Source: Tectiglobus sp963922535 (GTDB taxonomy: Bacteria > Pseudomonadota > Alphaproteobacteria > Rhizobiales > Hyphomicrobiaceae). Taken from it: a DNA stretch of 14,525 nucleotides. Made by a program: the position numbers and the translations under genes. Where the stretch lies: contig CAWUIN010000072.1 in NCBI GenBank assembly GCA_963922535.1, positions 1-14,525 on the forward strand, read 5' to 3'. Positions within the stretch are counted from its first letter, which is position 1, and the number at the start of each line of letters is the position of its first letter. The notes beneath the pieces were generated by a model. That model searched no databases, was not told the origin of the DNA, and worked only from the letters and a program-made list of their open reading frames with translations. This document shows, in pieces, positions 7,678 to 14,509 of the stretch.

Positions 7678-7694
7678 GTGGTCTGTATCACTTA
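7678..7694 (+). repeat. Copy B of the dispersed 17-base repeat
   Basis: GTGGTCTGTATCACTTA, an exact match in inverted orientation to 3894-3910, in the spacer upstream of ligA. Together the two copies bracket the nit-grxC-ligA segment. Confidence 0.7.
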
Positions 7695-7891
7695 TGTTTC
7701 TATGCTCCCAAGGCTAATTGCTGCGAGGTGACATGCGTATCGATGCCAGAAAACAAAGCAGCATACGATTGTCCAATCGTTGCATTATCATGCCCTAAAT
7801 ATGACGGATGAAGTATTGGCGTTGATTGAGCCGCATCTGCCACCGGCTTACCAGAAACTTCGAAAACCTCGGGCGCACGCACAAATCTTTT

Positions 7892-7908
7892 ATCACAGTG
7901 ACTGTGAT
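7892..7908. repeat. Perfect 17-base palindrome, possible operator
   Basis: ATCACAGT-G-ACTGTGAT: two 8-base arms around a single central G. Perfect symmetry with an odd centre is typical of dimeric repressor sites, and the TGTGA/TCACA arms resemble CRP/FNR-like half-sites, but the spacing is too tight for CRP. No strong gene start lies next to it; the nearest intact genes start over 300 bases away. Confidence 0.5.
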
Positions 7909-8341
7909 CCGCCTCATGCTACGAAGAATTGTTCGATTAAGAAATGCTTAGCTTTCTGTTGGGAAAGCTTCTTATTGAACAGCTACTATATTATGATGGC
8001 TTTAAATTATATCCGACGCCATGCACACAATCGGCAAAGTTACCGAGCAACTGAAAATTCACAAATAATTCTCTTTAATTCTTTGTAAGGGAAACATTTC
8101 ACAGTTCGTTATAACTAAAGCTTCAGCACGAAACACATGTGCTCACAACAGGACAAAATACGCGTTAGTCATCCTGGAGGCGGGGAAAAAGCTCGTTCTG
8201 GCACGTCTTCCAGCATTGTGTTAATTACTCAAGCAATCGCATTGTTCGCAGCCTTCGCTTTTTTTTTGTTGGCTAAATCAAACATGACGTGATTTGGCTG
8301 CAAACGCTTCAAAAATTTTCCCTTAAAAATCAGAAATTCAG

Positions 8342-8355
8342 ACCGTTTGCACGGT
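8342..8355. terminator. Short hairpin behind the parA-like gene
   Basis: ACCGT (8342-8346) pairs with ACGGT (8351-8355) across TTGC. It lies about 50 bases beyond the parA stop. In the parA direction no T run follows immediately, so it would be a poor intrinsic terminator. Confidence 0.2.
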
Positions 8356-8402
8356 TTTGCAATTGGCTCAATTGAATAAATTTATCTCAGTGCTTTTATG
8401 TT

Positions 8403-9248
8403 TTATGCATTATTTCTGTTATCCAGCCCCATACGAGTAATGATTTCTCCTGTGAGTTGACGAAGTGCATATCCTGCCGATCCAGGATATTTTGCCAGAA
8501 ATGAGCGCTCCATTCCTGTAAAGCGTGCTGCATCCTGCAGGGCATTCATACGCGAAATCACGCTTTCAAAACAACGATTATCCGGATCCTGCATCAACCA
8601 GTTATGATATTCAGCATCCGAATTCGATGTCATGTCCTTCATGTTGATGACAACGCCAAGGTTTTGCGCAAATCCCATTTCCGGATGCAGAGATTTAAAT
8701 CTGCGGAAGACTTCGAGACCGCAGCTGGAGATGTAATCCGCCTTAGTTGGGGAAATATAAAAATCAGCCTCTCTTAACCAGCTTTCGGTTAAAACTGAGA
8801 GGCCTGGCGGACAGTCAATCAGGATGATATCAAACGAACTTCTGAGTTCATCCAGCAAATTGCCGATAACGGTGCGCAAATGCGTGTGCTTGATCTCACG
8901 CGAGACTTCACGTTCGAATAGCGTGAGTTGTATATCGCTGGGAAAAACAGATATCGAATTTGCATCATCGACATCTGAAACGTCTGCCACGACATAGTTA
9001 CGCCAGGCTTCTGTCTGGCCATTGAGTACCATGGCCACAAGGTATTCGACGATTGTTCTACCGCCTGACTGCAGCTTATAGAGATCGGTGGTACTCATCA
9101 GCATTGAACTGACGCTGGCCTGCGAGTCTGAGTCAACAACCAGTACGCTCTTGCCCTCGAATACGGAAAAAGTCTCCGCAAGCCCCATGACAACTGTCGA
9201 TTTGCCAACCCCACCTTTAGTATTCATTACTGCGATTGTATTTTTCAT
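8403..9248 (-). CDS. ParA/MinD-family ATPase, orphan
   Basis: A P-loop ATPase of the ParA/Soj type, 281 residues from the chosen start. The deviant Walker A KGGVGKST is at residues 11-18 (signature Lys11 plus Lys16), VLVVDSDSQAS (Walker A' region) at 35-45, and Walker B IILIDCPP at about 140-147. I chose ATG 9248 because the family begins within a few residues of the first strand (MKNTIAVMNTKGG). ATG 9287 would add 13 residues (MAACDVITTGPKA). Neither has a strong ribosome binding site. No parB or DNA-binding partner is adjacent, and there is no helix-turn-helix N-terminal extension, so this resembles the small orphan ParAs that position cargo rather than a plasmid parAB pair. It is divergently oriented to the SDR gene across a 227-base (or longer) spacer. 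Confidence 0.9.
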   Translation of the reverse strand: MKNTIAVMNTKGGVGKSTVVMGLAETFSVFEGKSVLVVDSDSQASVSSMLMSTTDLYKLQSGGRTIVEYLVAMVLNGQTEAWRNYVVADVSDVDDANSISVFPSDIQLTLFEREVSREIKHTHLRTVIGNLLDELRSSFDIILIDCPPGLSVLTESWLREADFYISPTKADYISSCGLEVFRRFKSLHPEMGFAQNLGVVINMKDMTSNSDAEYHNWLMQDPDNRCFESVISRMNALQDAARFTGMERSFLAKYPGSAGYALRQLTGEIITRMGLDNRNNA

Positions 9249-9514
9249 CGCTTTCGGGCCTGTCGTTATTACATCGCACGCGGCCATCTAGCGCGAACTG
9301 TTATGGAGTGGCAACAGTATTAACGCGATGCAACGTGTATAACTCGATCATCGATGTGGATGGGCGCACAAAAATTTAAGCGTCCGCCCCAGTAAACTTT
9401 TAAGTATTTCTCGCTCTTACAATTCTTCGCAGCTTGAGGCTTATCATAGCCATTATCTTGCGTGGAGCGTTAAGTCGCCTTTAGGCTTCAACCCATAAGT
9501 CTCTGAGGTATTAA

Positions 9515-10462
9515 ATGGGGCAACATAATAAGGTGCTTGTTCTCGGGGGATCTGGGTTCGTAGGCAGCGCACTAATCCCAGCACTCCTCGATGCGAAGAA
9601 CGAAGTGACACTTCTTAACCGTGGCAGCAAGTCAGTTAGGGGCGTCCAACAAATCGTAGCGGATAGATATGACAAACAGGCATTGGGCGCTCTTGACGCT
9701 GGCTTTGACTTCGTGATCGACACGAGTTCATACGACGCATTGGCAACACAGATTGCCTATTCAGGCTTCGGTGGTCCATCTACGCTATGGTTACATCTGA
9801 GTAGCGCGGCGGTGTATAGAAAGCCGACATCCTCCGGGGCGAGAGAGGCTGATCTGACAGGTGGTGCTGAAATATGGGGCGATTATGGGCGCAACAAGTC
9901 CGCATCTGAAGATATGTTAGCTGAAATTGCGACAGGACCATACGTGTCACTCCGACCACCCTATCTCTACGGACCAGGCAACAATAATGACCGTGAGACA
10001 TTTATCTGGTCGCGCGTGCTGTCGAACCGCAACATCATAGTGCCGGGCACCGGCGACGCACGCCTGCAATTTTTGCATATTGCAGATCTTGCAGCGTTGT
10101 TCTTGTACTTCATCGAGAATGTTCCTGAGACACCTGTTATCTACAATGTGGCAGAGCCAACTATAATTCGGGTGCGAGATTGGGTAGACCATCTGGCGCA
10201 TATTTCAGGTAGAGCTGCCCAGCTTCATTTAGGCAGCGAGGTTGCTGCCGCTTACACGCCGCGAAGCTATTTTCCGTTCCGCGACATCCATTGCACAGTT
10301 AATCTGGAGCGGCTTTTTACTTATACCTCCTGGCGCCCCACATACAGTTTCGACACAGGTTTCGCCACCACTTTCCAGAGCTACGATCACGCAGAGCTCG
10401 CTGTTCTTTCGCCAACAACCGAAGCAGAGCAGCTAATTTTAGCGGGCATTTTGCTTCAATAA
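9515..10462 (+). CDS. NAD-dependent epimerase/dehydratase (extended SDR)
   Basis: A 315-residue extended short-chain dehydrogenase/reductase. The Rossmann cofactor loop VLVLGGSGFVGSAL is at 7-20 (GxxGxxG form), LSSAAVY at 95-101 supplies the catalytic Ser, YGRNK at 124-128 is the Tyr-x-x-x-Lys pair, and RPPYLYGPGN at 147-156 is the usual substrate-side proline motif. Such enzymes act mostly on nucleotide sugars. ATG at 9515 is supported by TGAGGT seven bases upstream. It stands alone on the plus strand: the parA-like gene diverges upstream and the NTPase fragment converges downstream with only three bases between stop codons. No other sugar-nucleotide gene is in the window, so substrate and pathway cannot be given. 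Confidence 0.85.
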   Translation: MGQHNKVLVLGGSGFVGSALIPALLDAKNEVTLLNRGSKSVRGVQQIVADRYDKQALGALDAGFDFVIDTSSYDALATQIAYSGFGGPSTLWLHLSSAAVYRKPTSSGAREADLTGGAEIWGDYGRNKSASEDMLAEIATGPYVSLRPPYLYGPGNNNDRETFIWSRVLSNRNIIVPGTGDARLQFLHIADLAALFLYFIENVPETPVIYNVAEPTIIRVRDWVDHLAHISGRAAQLHLGSEVAAAYTPRSYFPFRDIHCTVNLERLFTYTSWRPTYSFDTGFATTFQSYDHAELAVLSPTTEAEQLILAGILLQ

Positions 10463-10465
10463 AAG

Positions 10466-11626
10466 TTATGGCCAAATAGCCTGCAGTTCTTCCACGCTCA
10501 CTTGGTAAGGCGTACCCAGCTTCGCAAGCGCGTCCTCGGCGACCCAGCCAGTGTCTTCAACGCCGACATCGGGCCGTTTGGACACGACTACCGAGAAGCC
10601 TGAGACTTCTGTGATTTCGCGTAGCAAGTCATTCACTGTGCGGCGGCGTTCCTCGGATGTGAACATCTCGAGGCCGTCAATGAACAAGACCCCGCCGCCA
10701 CTGGCCGCAAGGTCCCACAAGAAATTATTGGCGGTCCCGGGAACATCGAGACGTTGCGCGAGCGCCGACCATCCCCCATCGGGCGTGCCTACGGGATCAA
10801 GGACGATGACATGGCCTTCACGGCCTATCCGCTCCGCAAGATGTCTCAAGACCCAGGATTTGCCTACACCCGGTTTGCCGGTGATCTCGATGAAGCGATG
10901 CTCGTCGCGCGCTTTCTCGAGATCTGCAAGCGCGCAGAGGCGGGGGAGATTGACGCTACCGACCGTGGACCCGATCTCCATGAGTGCTTGGCGCGACATT
11001 TCCGCGAGTTTGGCGCGGGCGAGCGCGAAATTCTGATCGCCTGAGAGTTGGAAGCCACGCGTCGTCAGTCTCTCAATGAGCGATTGGCGCGTGATTGAGC
11101 CACCGGCCTTACCTGTCTCAATGACGAGCTCGACGAGATTGCTCCAAAGTGCCTCTGTACGTGTCGCATCCTCCGGCGTGAGGACCTGACGGGCAAGTGT
11201 AAGAGCATGGGCCTTCGATTCCGGTGCAGCAGATTCGAAATCAAACTCGAGGATTATGAACCGCCGGATAATAGCCCAGATGGCTTCGTCTTCGTCCGCT
11301 ACTCCGTGAGTTACAAGATTGCTTCGGAATGCATTGGCAAAACTGCGCATCTTCTCGCTGGCGACGCCCTCGAGAGCGAGGCGCGTGAAAAACTGAACGC
11401 CGCTTTCAGCTCTGTGCGCCCATTCGAGTACGTCCTGATAGGGGCCAGAGATCGAATAGCTGGTCCGCTGGGTAGCAACCGCGAACACATGGCGGTCTGT
11501 CGGCTTCTGAGCGGGATTGCTGCGCACGATCTGTTTGCAGACGTCTTCGAAGATAGATTCTTTGGGCGAAAAGCGGATTGTGCGTTTCGACTGAATCTCG
11601 AGAATCGCGGTGCCTTTGTCTGACAC
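10466..11626 (-). pseudogene. Fragment of a nuclease-NTPase protein resembling STAND defence proteins
   Basis: A 386-codon ORF from a GTG at 11626. The beginning reads LEIQSKRTIRF, then SIFEDVCKQI, which looks like the second half of a PD-(D/E)xK-type nuclease domain (E10, Q12, K14) of the Cap4/Mrr-like kind; the first half is missing. In-frame codons continue upstream of the GTG to a TAA near 11669, so there is no room for it. A helical linker (about 45-225) is followed by a P-loop domain: Walker A GKPGVGKS at 250-257 and Walker B VLFIDGLE at 313-320. The protein stops at residue 386, shortly after the P-loop core, where STAND-type NTPases carry their remaining ATPase subdomains and long sensor repeats. 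I therefore read it as truncated at both ends. Its GC content looks higher than its neighbours'. It could still be expressed as a short ATPase. Confidence 0.6.
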
Positions 11627-11676
11627 GCCGTGGAGGGGACGGGACTGGGATCGAACGTTCTCTGCCCTTTAAAGTG

Positions 11677-11731
11677 TTGAAATTATTTATATATTTCAAA
11701 TATTGAATTTTTACTCTGTACGCTATATCGT
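11677..11731 (+). promoter_or_regulatory. Putative promoter and autoregulatory operator of the toxin-antitoxin pair
   Basis: Overlapping inverted repeats lie in an AT-rich leader: TTGAAAT (11677-11683) pairs with ATTTCAA (11693-11699), and TTCAA-ATA-TTGAA (11695-11707) is a perfect palindrome. TTGAAT at 11703-11708 could be a -35 box, with TATATC (11724-11729) or TATCGT (11726-11731) as -10. Type II antitoxins of the Phd family commonly repress their own promoter through such palindromes; assigning the site is inference. Confidence 0.35.
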
Positions 11732-11767
11732 ATTCACTTGTGACCTTTTCTGGGGAAAGGAGCCCAA

Positions 11768-12016
11768 ATGTCGACCATCACTTTAAAGGACGCCAAGGCT
11801 GGCTTCTCTAGCATCGTCGAGGATGCTATCAAAGGCGAGTTTGTGACTATCACCCGTGACGGCACCCCCGTAGCGGTGCTTGTCTCAGTTGAGGCTGCCG
11901 AAGTCGCGCGCAAAGCGTTTGCAGGCCAGCGCCCCGGTCTTGCCGCCTATCTCAGGACATTTCCTGGCGGTGAGTTTGAACGCAACACATCGTCATCGCG
12001 GAATGTGGAGCTTTGA
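11768..12016 (+). CDS. Type II antitoxin, Phd/YefM family
   Basis: An 82-residue antitoxin. The N-terminal half has the Phd/YefM DNA-binding fold signature: MSTITLKDAKAGFSSIVEDA, then GEFVTITRDGTPVAVLVS up to about residue 41. The C-terminal tail (about 50-82) is the flexible part expected to wrap the toxin. ATG at 11768 with GGAG about 8 bases upstream. It forms an operon with the PIN toxin behind it: the TGA stop (12014-12016) overlaps the toxin's TTG start (12013-12015). The palindrome-rich leader upstream is a likely autoregulation site. The pair appears intact, unlike the second pair at 12.5-12.9 kb. Confidence 0.9.
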   Translation: MSTITLKDAKAGFSSIVEDAIKGEFVTITRDGTPVAVLVSVEAAEVARKAFAGQRPGLAAYLRTFPGGEFERNTSSSRNVEL

Positions 12017-12474
12017 ACGGTTTTTTGCTTGATACGAATGTCATCTCCATGCTTTCGCCGTCAAGGTCCGATGCATCAAAGCAATTTCTCGACTGGCTGG
12101 AGTGCATAGACGGCGAAGGCCGGCTTTTTGTGTCGGCAGTCACAGTGGTGGAAATCGAAAAAGGTATCGCGCTGCTTGAGCACAAGGGTGCGACGGCGAA
12201 GGCTGCAAGCCTTAGGGCCTGGCTCATAGGCCTTATTACCACATACGACGACAAAATTTTGGGGCTCGATAGCGCCTCTGCCACGTTCGCCGGGCAATTG
12301 GAGGCCAAAGCGATCGCTGCTGGACATAATTCAGGGATGGCGGATGCTATCATTGCTGGCATAGCCAAAGCGCACAATCTCACCATCGTCACCTGCAACA
12401 CGAAGCACTTTTTACCGTTTGGGATCGATGTGGCATCACCAGACGAAGCTGTTGCAACAGGGCAGTCGAAATAG
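12013..12474 (+). CDS. Type II toxin, PIN domain (VapC/FitB-like) ribonuclease
   Basis: A 153-residue PIN-domain protein, a metal-dependent RNase that blocks translation when not bound by its antitoxin. The acidic residues of the active site are in place: Asp7 in LLDTNVIS, Glu47 in VVEIEKG, and Asp111 in MADAIIAG. The closing TCNTKHF motif (127-133) is the usual PIN end, with N129 where many members also carry Asn or Asp. The start is TTG at 12013, overlapping the antitoxin stop; such overlap supports coupled translation. The FitB-like subfamily, with Phd-type antitoxins, fits better than classical VapBC with AbrB-type VapB. No inactivating change is seen. Confidence 0.9.
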   Translation: MNGFLLDTNVISMLSPSRSDASKQFLDWLECIDGEGRLFVSAVTVVEIEKGIALLEHKGATAKAASLRAWLIGLITTYDDKILGLDSASATFAGQLEAKAIAAGHNSGMADAIIAGIAKAHNLTIVTCNTKHFLPFGIDVASPDEAVATGQSK

Positions 12475-12547
12475 CTTGTAAAGTGATTGTTTTCATGGAT
12501 ATGGGATCGGACGCAGCCGGTGGAAAACTAAAAAGACGAACCGTTAA

Positions 12548-12613
12548 AATCTTGTCAGCCGCAGGTTCTGCCAGCAGCACTGCCATTAAAGCAGAAGTGC
12601 CGGCAACGATCAC
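12548..12613 (-). pseudogene. 5' remnant of a second PIN-domain toxin
   Basis: From a GTG at 12613 the minus strand reads MIVAGTSALMAVLLAEPAAD and then leaves recognisable PIN sequence after about 22 codons. The family's N-terminus is typically M-I-V-V-D-T-S-A-L-M; here the first catalytic Asp is Gly. The rest of the roughly 130-residue domain is gone: the next bases lead within about 75 nt into the end of the other toxin gene. The start overlaps the ancestral antitoxin stop in the shifted frame (GTGA at 12610-12613), as in intact pairs. Confidence 0.7.
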
Positions 12614-12625
12614 TGCGGGAGACCA

Positions 12626-12871
12626 TCATCGTGGTTGGTATAGAAAATCTTGGGCGTGTGCTGAGCCGGTGCCGGCTGAAACTTTAGCCGCGGCACGCGC
12701 TCGAACTTCCGCAATAATGTCAGATTGACGTTCAGGGCTTGGCCGCGGTTTAACGGCCACCAGACAAGCAACGGCCTGTTGGCGTCTGGTGAGCACGATC
12801 TCCTCTCCTGCTTCAGCCCGGCGAATGAGATTTGCCAGTCGCGTTTTGGCGTCAGCGATAACAAGCTGCAT
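12626..12871 (-). CDS. Phd/YefM-family antitoxin with frameshifted C-terminus
   Basis: An 81-residue antitoxin: MQLVIADAKTRLANLIRRAE, then GEEIVLTRRQQAVACLVAV is the Phd DNA-binding fold. The tail reads AHAQDFLYQPR and stops. In the frame one base away the sequence continues HDDGLPQ and stops at 12610. Removing one base of the GG pair at 12637-12638 would give the tail DFLYNHDDGLPQ, the usual DFLY-(D)-x-x-GLP ending of this antitoxin family, with its stop overlapping the toxin start. So a one-base insertion has changed the toxin-binding tail, consistent with loss of the toxin. ATG at 12871; weak ribosome binding site. The DNA-binding half is intact and might still repress. Confidence 0.8.
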   Translation of the reverse strand: MQLVIADAKTRLANLIRRAEAGEEIVLTRRQQAVACLVAVKPRPSPERQSDIIAEVRARAAAKVSAGTGSAHAQDFLYQPR

Positions 12872-12955
12872 ATCAAACTGCTATGATAGCGCGGACATGG
12901 TTCCAATGCGGGCTGCGATGCGTTATATCACGCAGGGGTATCAGGGAGTGGTGAT

Positions 12956-14509
12956 ATGCGTGAGCGCAGGGCCTGGATTGCAGCGATAGCGGTGATGGCG
13001 GTGTTTGGCGGGGCGGCCCTGTGGCTCGGCCATGTGCATCTCAAGGCTGCATCGCGGCCATTGGACGATGACAGGCGGCGCGCTGCAGCCCATCAGCATG
13101 CCGTGGTGGAAATTAACATCGCTAACACAGATCAGAAACGCCGCTATATCGCGTTGCCGGATGGGCGGGTTATCAGCGTCGCGCGCGATGCGGCGGGCCA
13201 GAATCAGCCGGAGCAGGAGATTTTCTTCAACGCTGCGGGCCCGGCGCGTCTTGCGCTTGCGGGCGGGCAGGTTTACGCAGCCTATGTGGAACAGGACGGC
13301 ACACCGCGGCTGCGCCAGCTCACCCCGGAAGTGCAGGAGCCGCAAACCCTGGCCGTAGAGGTGAGCGCGCTGCTGCATGGGAGCCCCGATGGCCGCCTGT
13401 GGATTGGCGGGGTGGATGGCTCCGTCTGGCGGCAAAACGTGGATGGCAGCACGTTTGATCAGGTTCCAGTTCCGGTTGAAGGCGGCAGGCTTGCAACCTG
13501 GATCAGGTTTTTGAGGTATGATGCGTCACGTAGTGCTGTGATTGCCATTGCGGCTGATGGCTCACGCCTCAGCATCGGTAACCCCGGCGGCGCAGCGCTG
13601 GATGTTGCCCTTTTAGAACCAGATGATGCCTTTCGGTTGCATGCAGTGCCGGGACCTGCGCCATCGGAGGAGTATCCACCCGGCAAGCGCTTTAGCGATT
13701 GCGATGCGTGCCCTGAGATGGTGGTTGTGCCTTCGGGCAGCTTTATGATGGGCTCGCCCGAGGGTGAGGCGGGCCGTGATGGCGATGAAGGCCCACAGCG
13801 TCGTGTTACGATTGGTCGGGCGTTTGCGGTTGGGCGATTTGAGGTGACCGTTGAACAATACGCTGAGTTTGTAGAGGCGACCAATCGCGAAGAAAGCGGC
13901 GGCTGTCGCGTTTGGACTGGTAGCAGTTGGGAAACCCAATCTGATCGCTCTTGGAAATCTCCAGGCTTCGATCAGGATAGCAATCATCCCGTCACATGCG
14001 TGAACTGGGATGATGCGAATGCCTATGTCACGTGGCTAAATACGAAATTAGGGCTTTCAGCTGAAACTGGTTATCGTTTGTTGACTGAGGCTGAGTGGGA
14101 ATATGTTGCACGTGCTGGCACCACAACAGCGTTTTGGTGGGGGGATGAGATCTCCACCGATCAGGCAAATTACGATGGGAATTTCACTTATAATAATGGC
14201 GCCACGGGTGAATATCGTCAAAGAACGGTGCCTGTTGAAAGTTTTGAAGCGAATGCCTGGGGGCTTTATCAGGTGCATGGCAATGTCTGGGAATGGGTCC
14301 AGGATTGCTATGTCGACAATTACCGTGATGCACCAACAGATGGCAGTGCTCGTCCTGATAGCGGCAACTGTTCCCGTGTTCTTCGCGGCGGTTCCTGGCT
14401 CAACGGTCCACGGGGCCTCCGTTCGGCTAGCCGGTACGGGGACTCACCAGTCAACCGGAGCGGCGATGTTGGGTTCCGTGTTGCGAGGACGTTACCCCTT
14501 AATCCTTAA
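12956..14509 (+). CDS. Membrane-anchored FGE-sulfatase-domain protein, candidate DGR variable protein
   Basis: A 517-residue protein. Residues 1-5 are basic and 6-26 form one hydrophobic segment, so it is probably a signal anchor with the rest outside the cytoplasm. Residues 60-210 carry repeated strands with DGR/DGS turns (ALPDGRVISV, SPDGRLWIGG, AADGSRLSIG), suggesting a small beta-propeller-like region. Residues 250-510 are a formylglycine-generating-enzyme-type domain: CPEMVVVPSGSFMMGSPEGE, RLLTEAEWEYVARAG, HGNVWEWVQD, RVLRGGSW, VGFRVAR. The catalytic Cys pair of true FGE, expected just after GGS, is replaced by NGPRGL, so sulfatase activation is unlikely. The C-terminal ~35 codons have the substitution pattern of a diversity-generating retroelement variable region. 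ATG at 12956 with GGAG about 8 bases upstream. From about 13.85 kb the base composition becomes less GC-rich than the first half. Confidence 0.85.
   Translation: MRERRAWIAAIAVMAVFGGAALWLGHVHLKAASRPLDDDRRRAAAHQHAVVEINIANTDQKRRYIALPDGRVISVARDAAGQNQPEQEIFFNAAGPARLALAGGQVYAAYVEQDGTPRLRQLTPEVQEPQTLAVEVSALLHGSPDGRLWIGGVDGSVWRQNVDGSTFDQVPVPVEGGRLATWIRFLRYDASRSAVIAIAADGSRLSIGNPGGAALDVALLEPDDAFRLHAVPGPAPSEEYPPGKRFSDCDACPEMVVVPSGSFMMGSPEGEAGRDGDEGPQRRVTIGRAFAVGRFEVTVEQYAEFVEATNREESGGCRVWTGSSWETQSDRSWKSPGFDQDSNHPVTCVNWDDANAYVTWLNTKLGLSAETGYRLLTEAEWEYVARAGTTTAFWWGDEISTDQANYDGNFTYNNGATGEYRQRTVPVESFEANAWGLYQVHGNVWEWVQDCYVDNYRDAPTDGSARPDSGNCSRVLRGGSWLNGPRGLRSASRYGDSPVNRSGDVGFRVARTLPLNP
14378..14491 (+). repeat. 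Putative DGR variable repeat (VR)
   Basis: The final codons of the FGE-like gene. Fixed codons (CCA CGG, CTC CGT TCG GCT, CGG, CCA, CGG, then GTT GGG TTC CGT GTT GCG) carry no A in positions 1 or 2. The codons between them (residues 482-484, 487, 492, 494, 496, 499, 500, 502-504) all end in C or T and can each be reached from AAC, AAT or GAC by changing adenines only; GGG 495 and TCA 497 fit AGG and ACA. The stretch from 14468 onward would be the unmutated 3' anchor (IMH). No template copy is inside the window, so limits are approximate. Confidence 0.55.

Larger units (their letters stand above)
7533..8402. other. 870-base gene-poor spacer between ligA and the parA-like gene
   Basis: An AT-rich stretch with no convincing intact gene. 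It contains one copy of the dispersed 17-base repeat (7678-7694), a 17-base palindrome (7892-7908), a run of nine T (8259-8267) and two short hairpins (8272-8298, 8342-8355). On the minus strand 7700-7918 is open and encodes a coherent-looking peptide (VRAPEVFEVSGKP, then YLGHDNATIGQSY, ending QQLALGA). On the plus strand 7801-7880 reads MTDEVLALIEPHLPPA, reminiscent of IS5-type transposase N-termini. These two readings oppose each other over the same bases; at most one is a true relic and I cannot identify either. Confidence 0.5.

Noticed and set aside
8259..8298. T9 run and following hairpin (8272-8298) as a terminator
   Set aside because: The T run precedes the hairpin in the plus direction and no gene ends there; the hairpin contains a mismatch and has no T run behind it.
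10551..11623. Several plus-strand ORFs of 96-161 codons
   Set aside because: They are shadows of the GC-rich minus-strand nuclease-NTPase fragment, which carries Walker A and B motifs; the shadows show no domain signal.
12956..14509. EgtB-like role for the FGE-fold protein, paired with the EgtD-like gene
   Set aside because: EgtB has an N-terminal DinB-type domain and iron-binding histidines; here there is a membrane anchor and propeller-like region, and the genes are over 10 kb apart.
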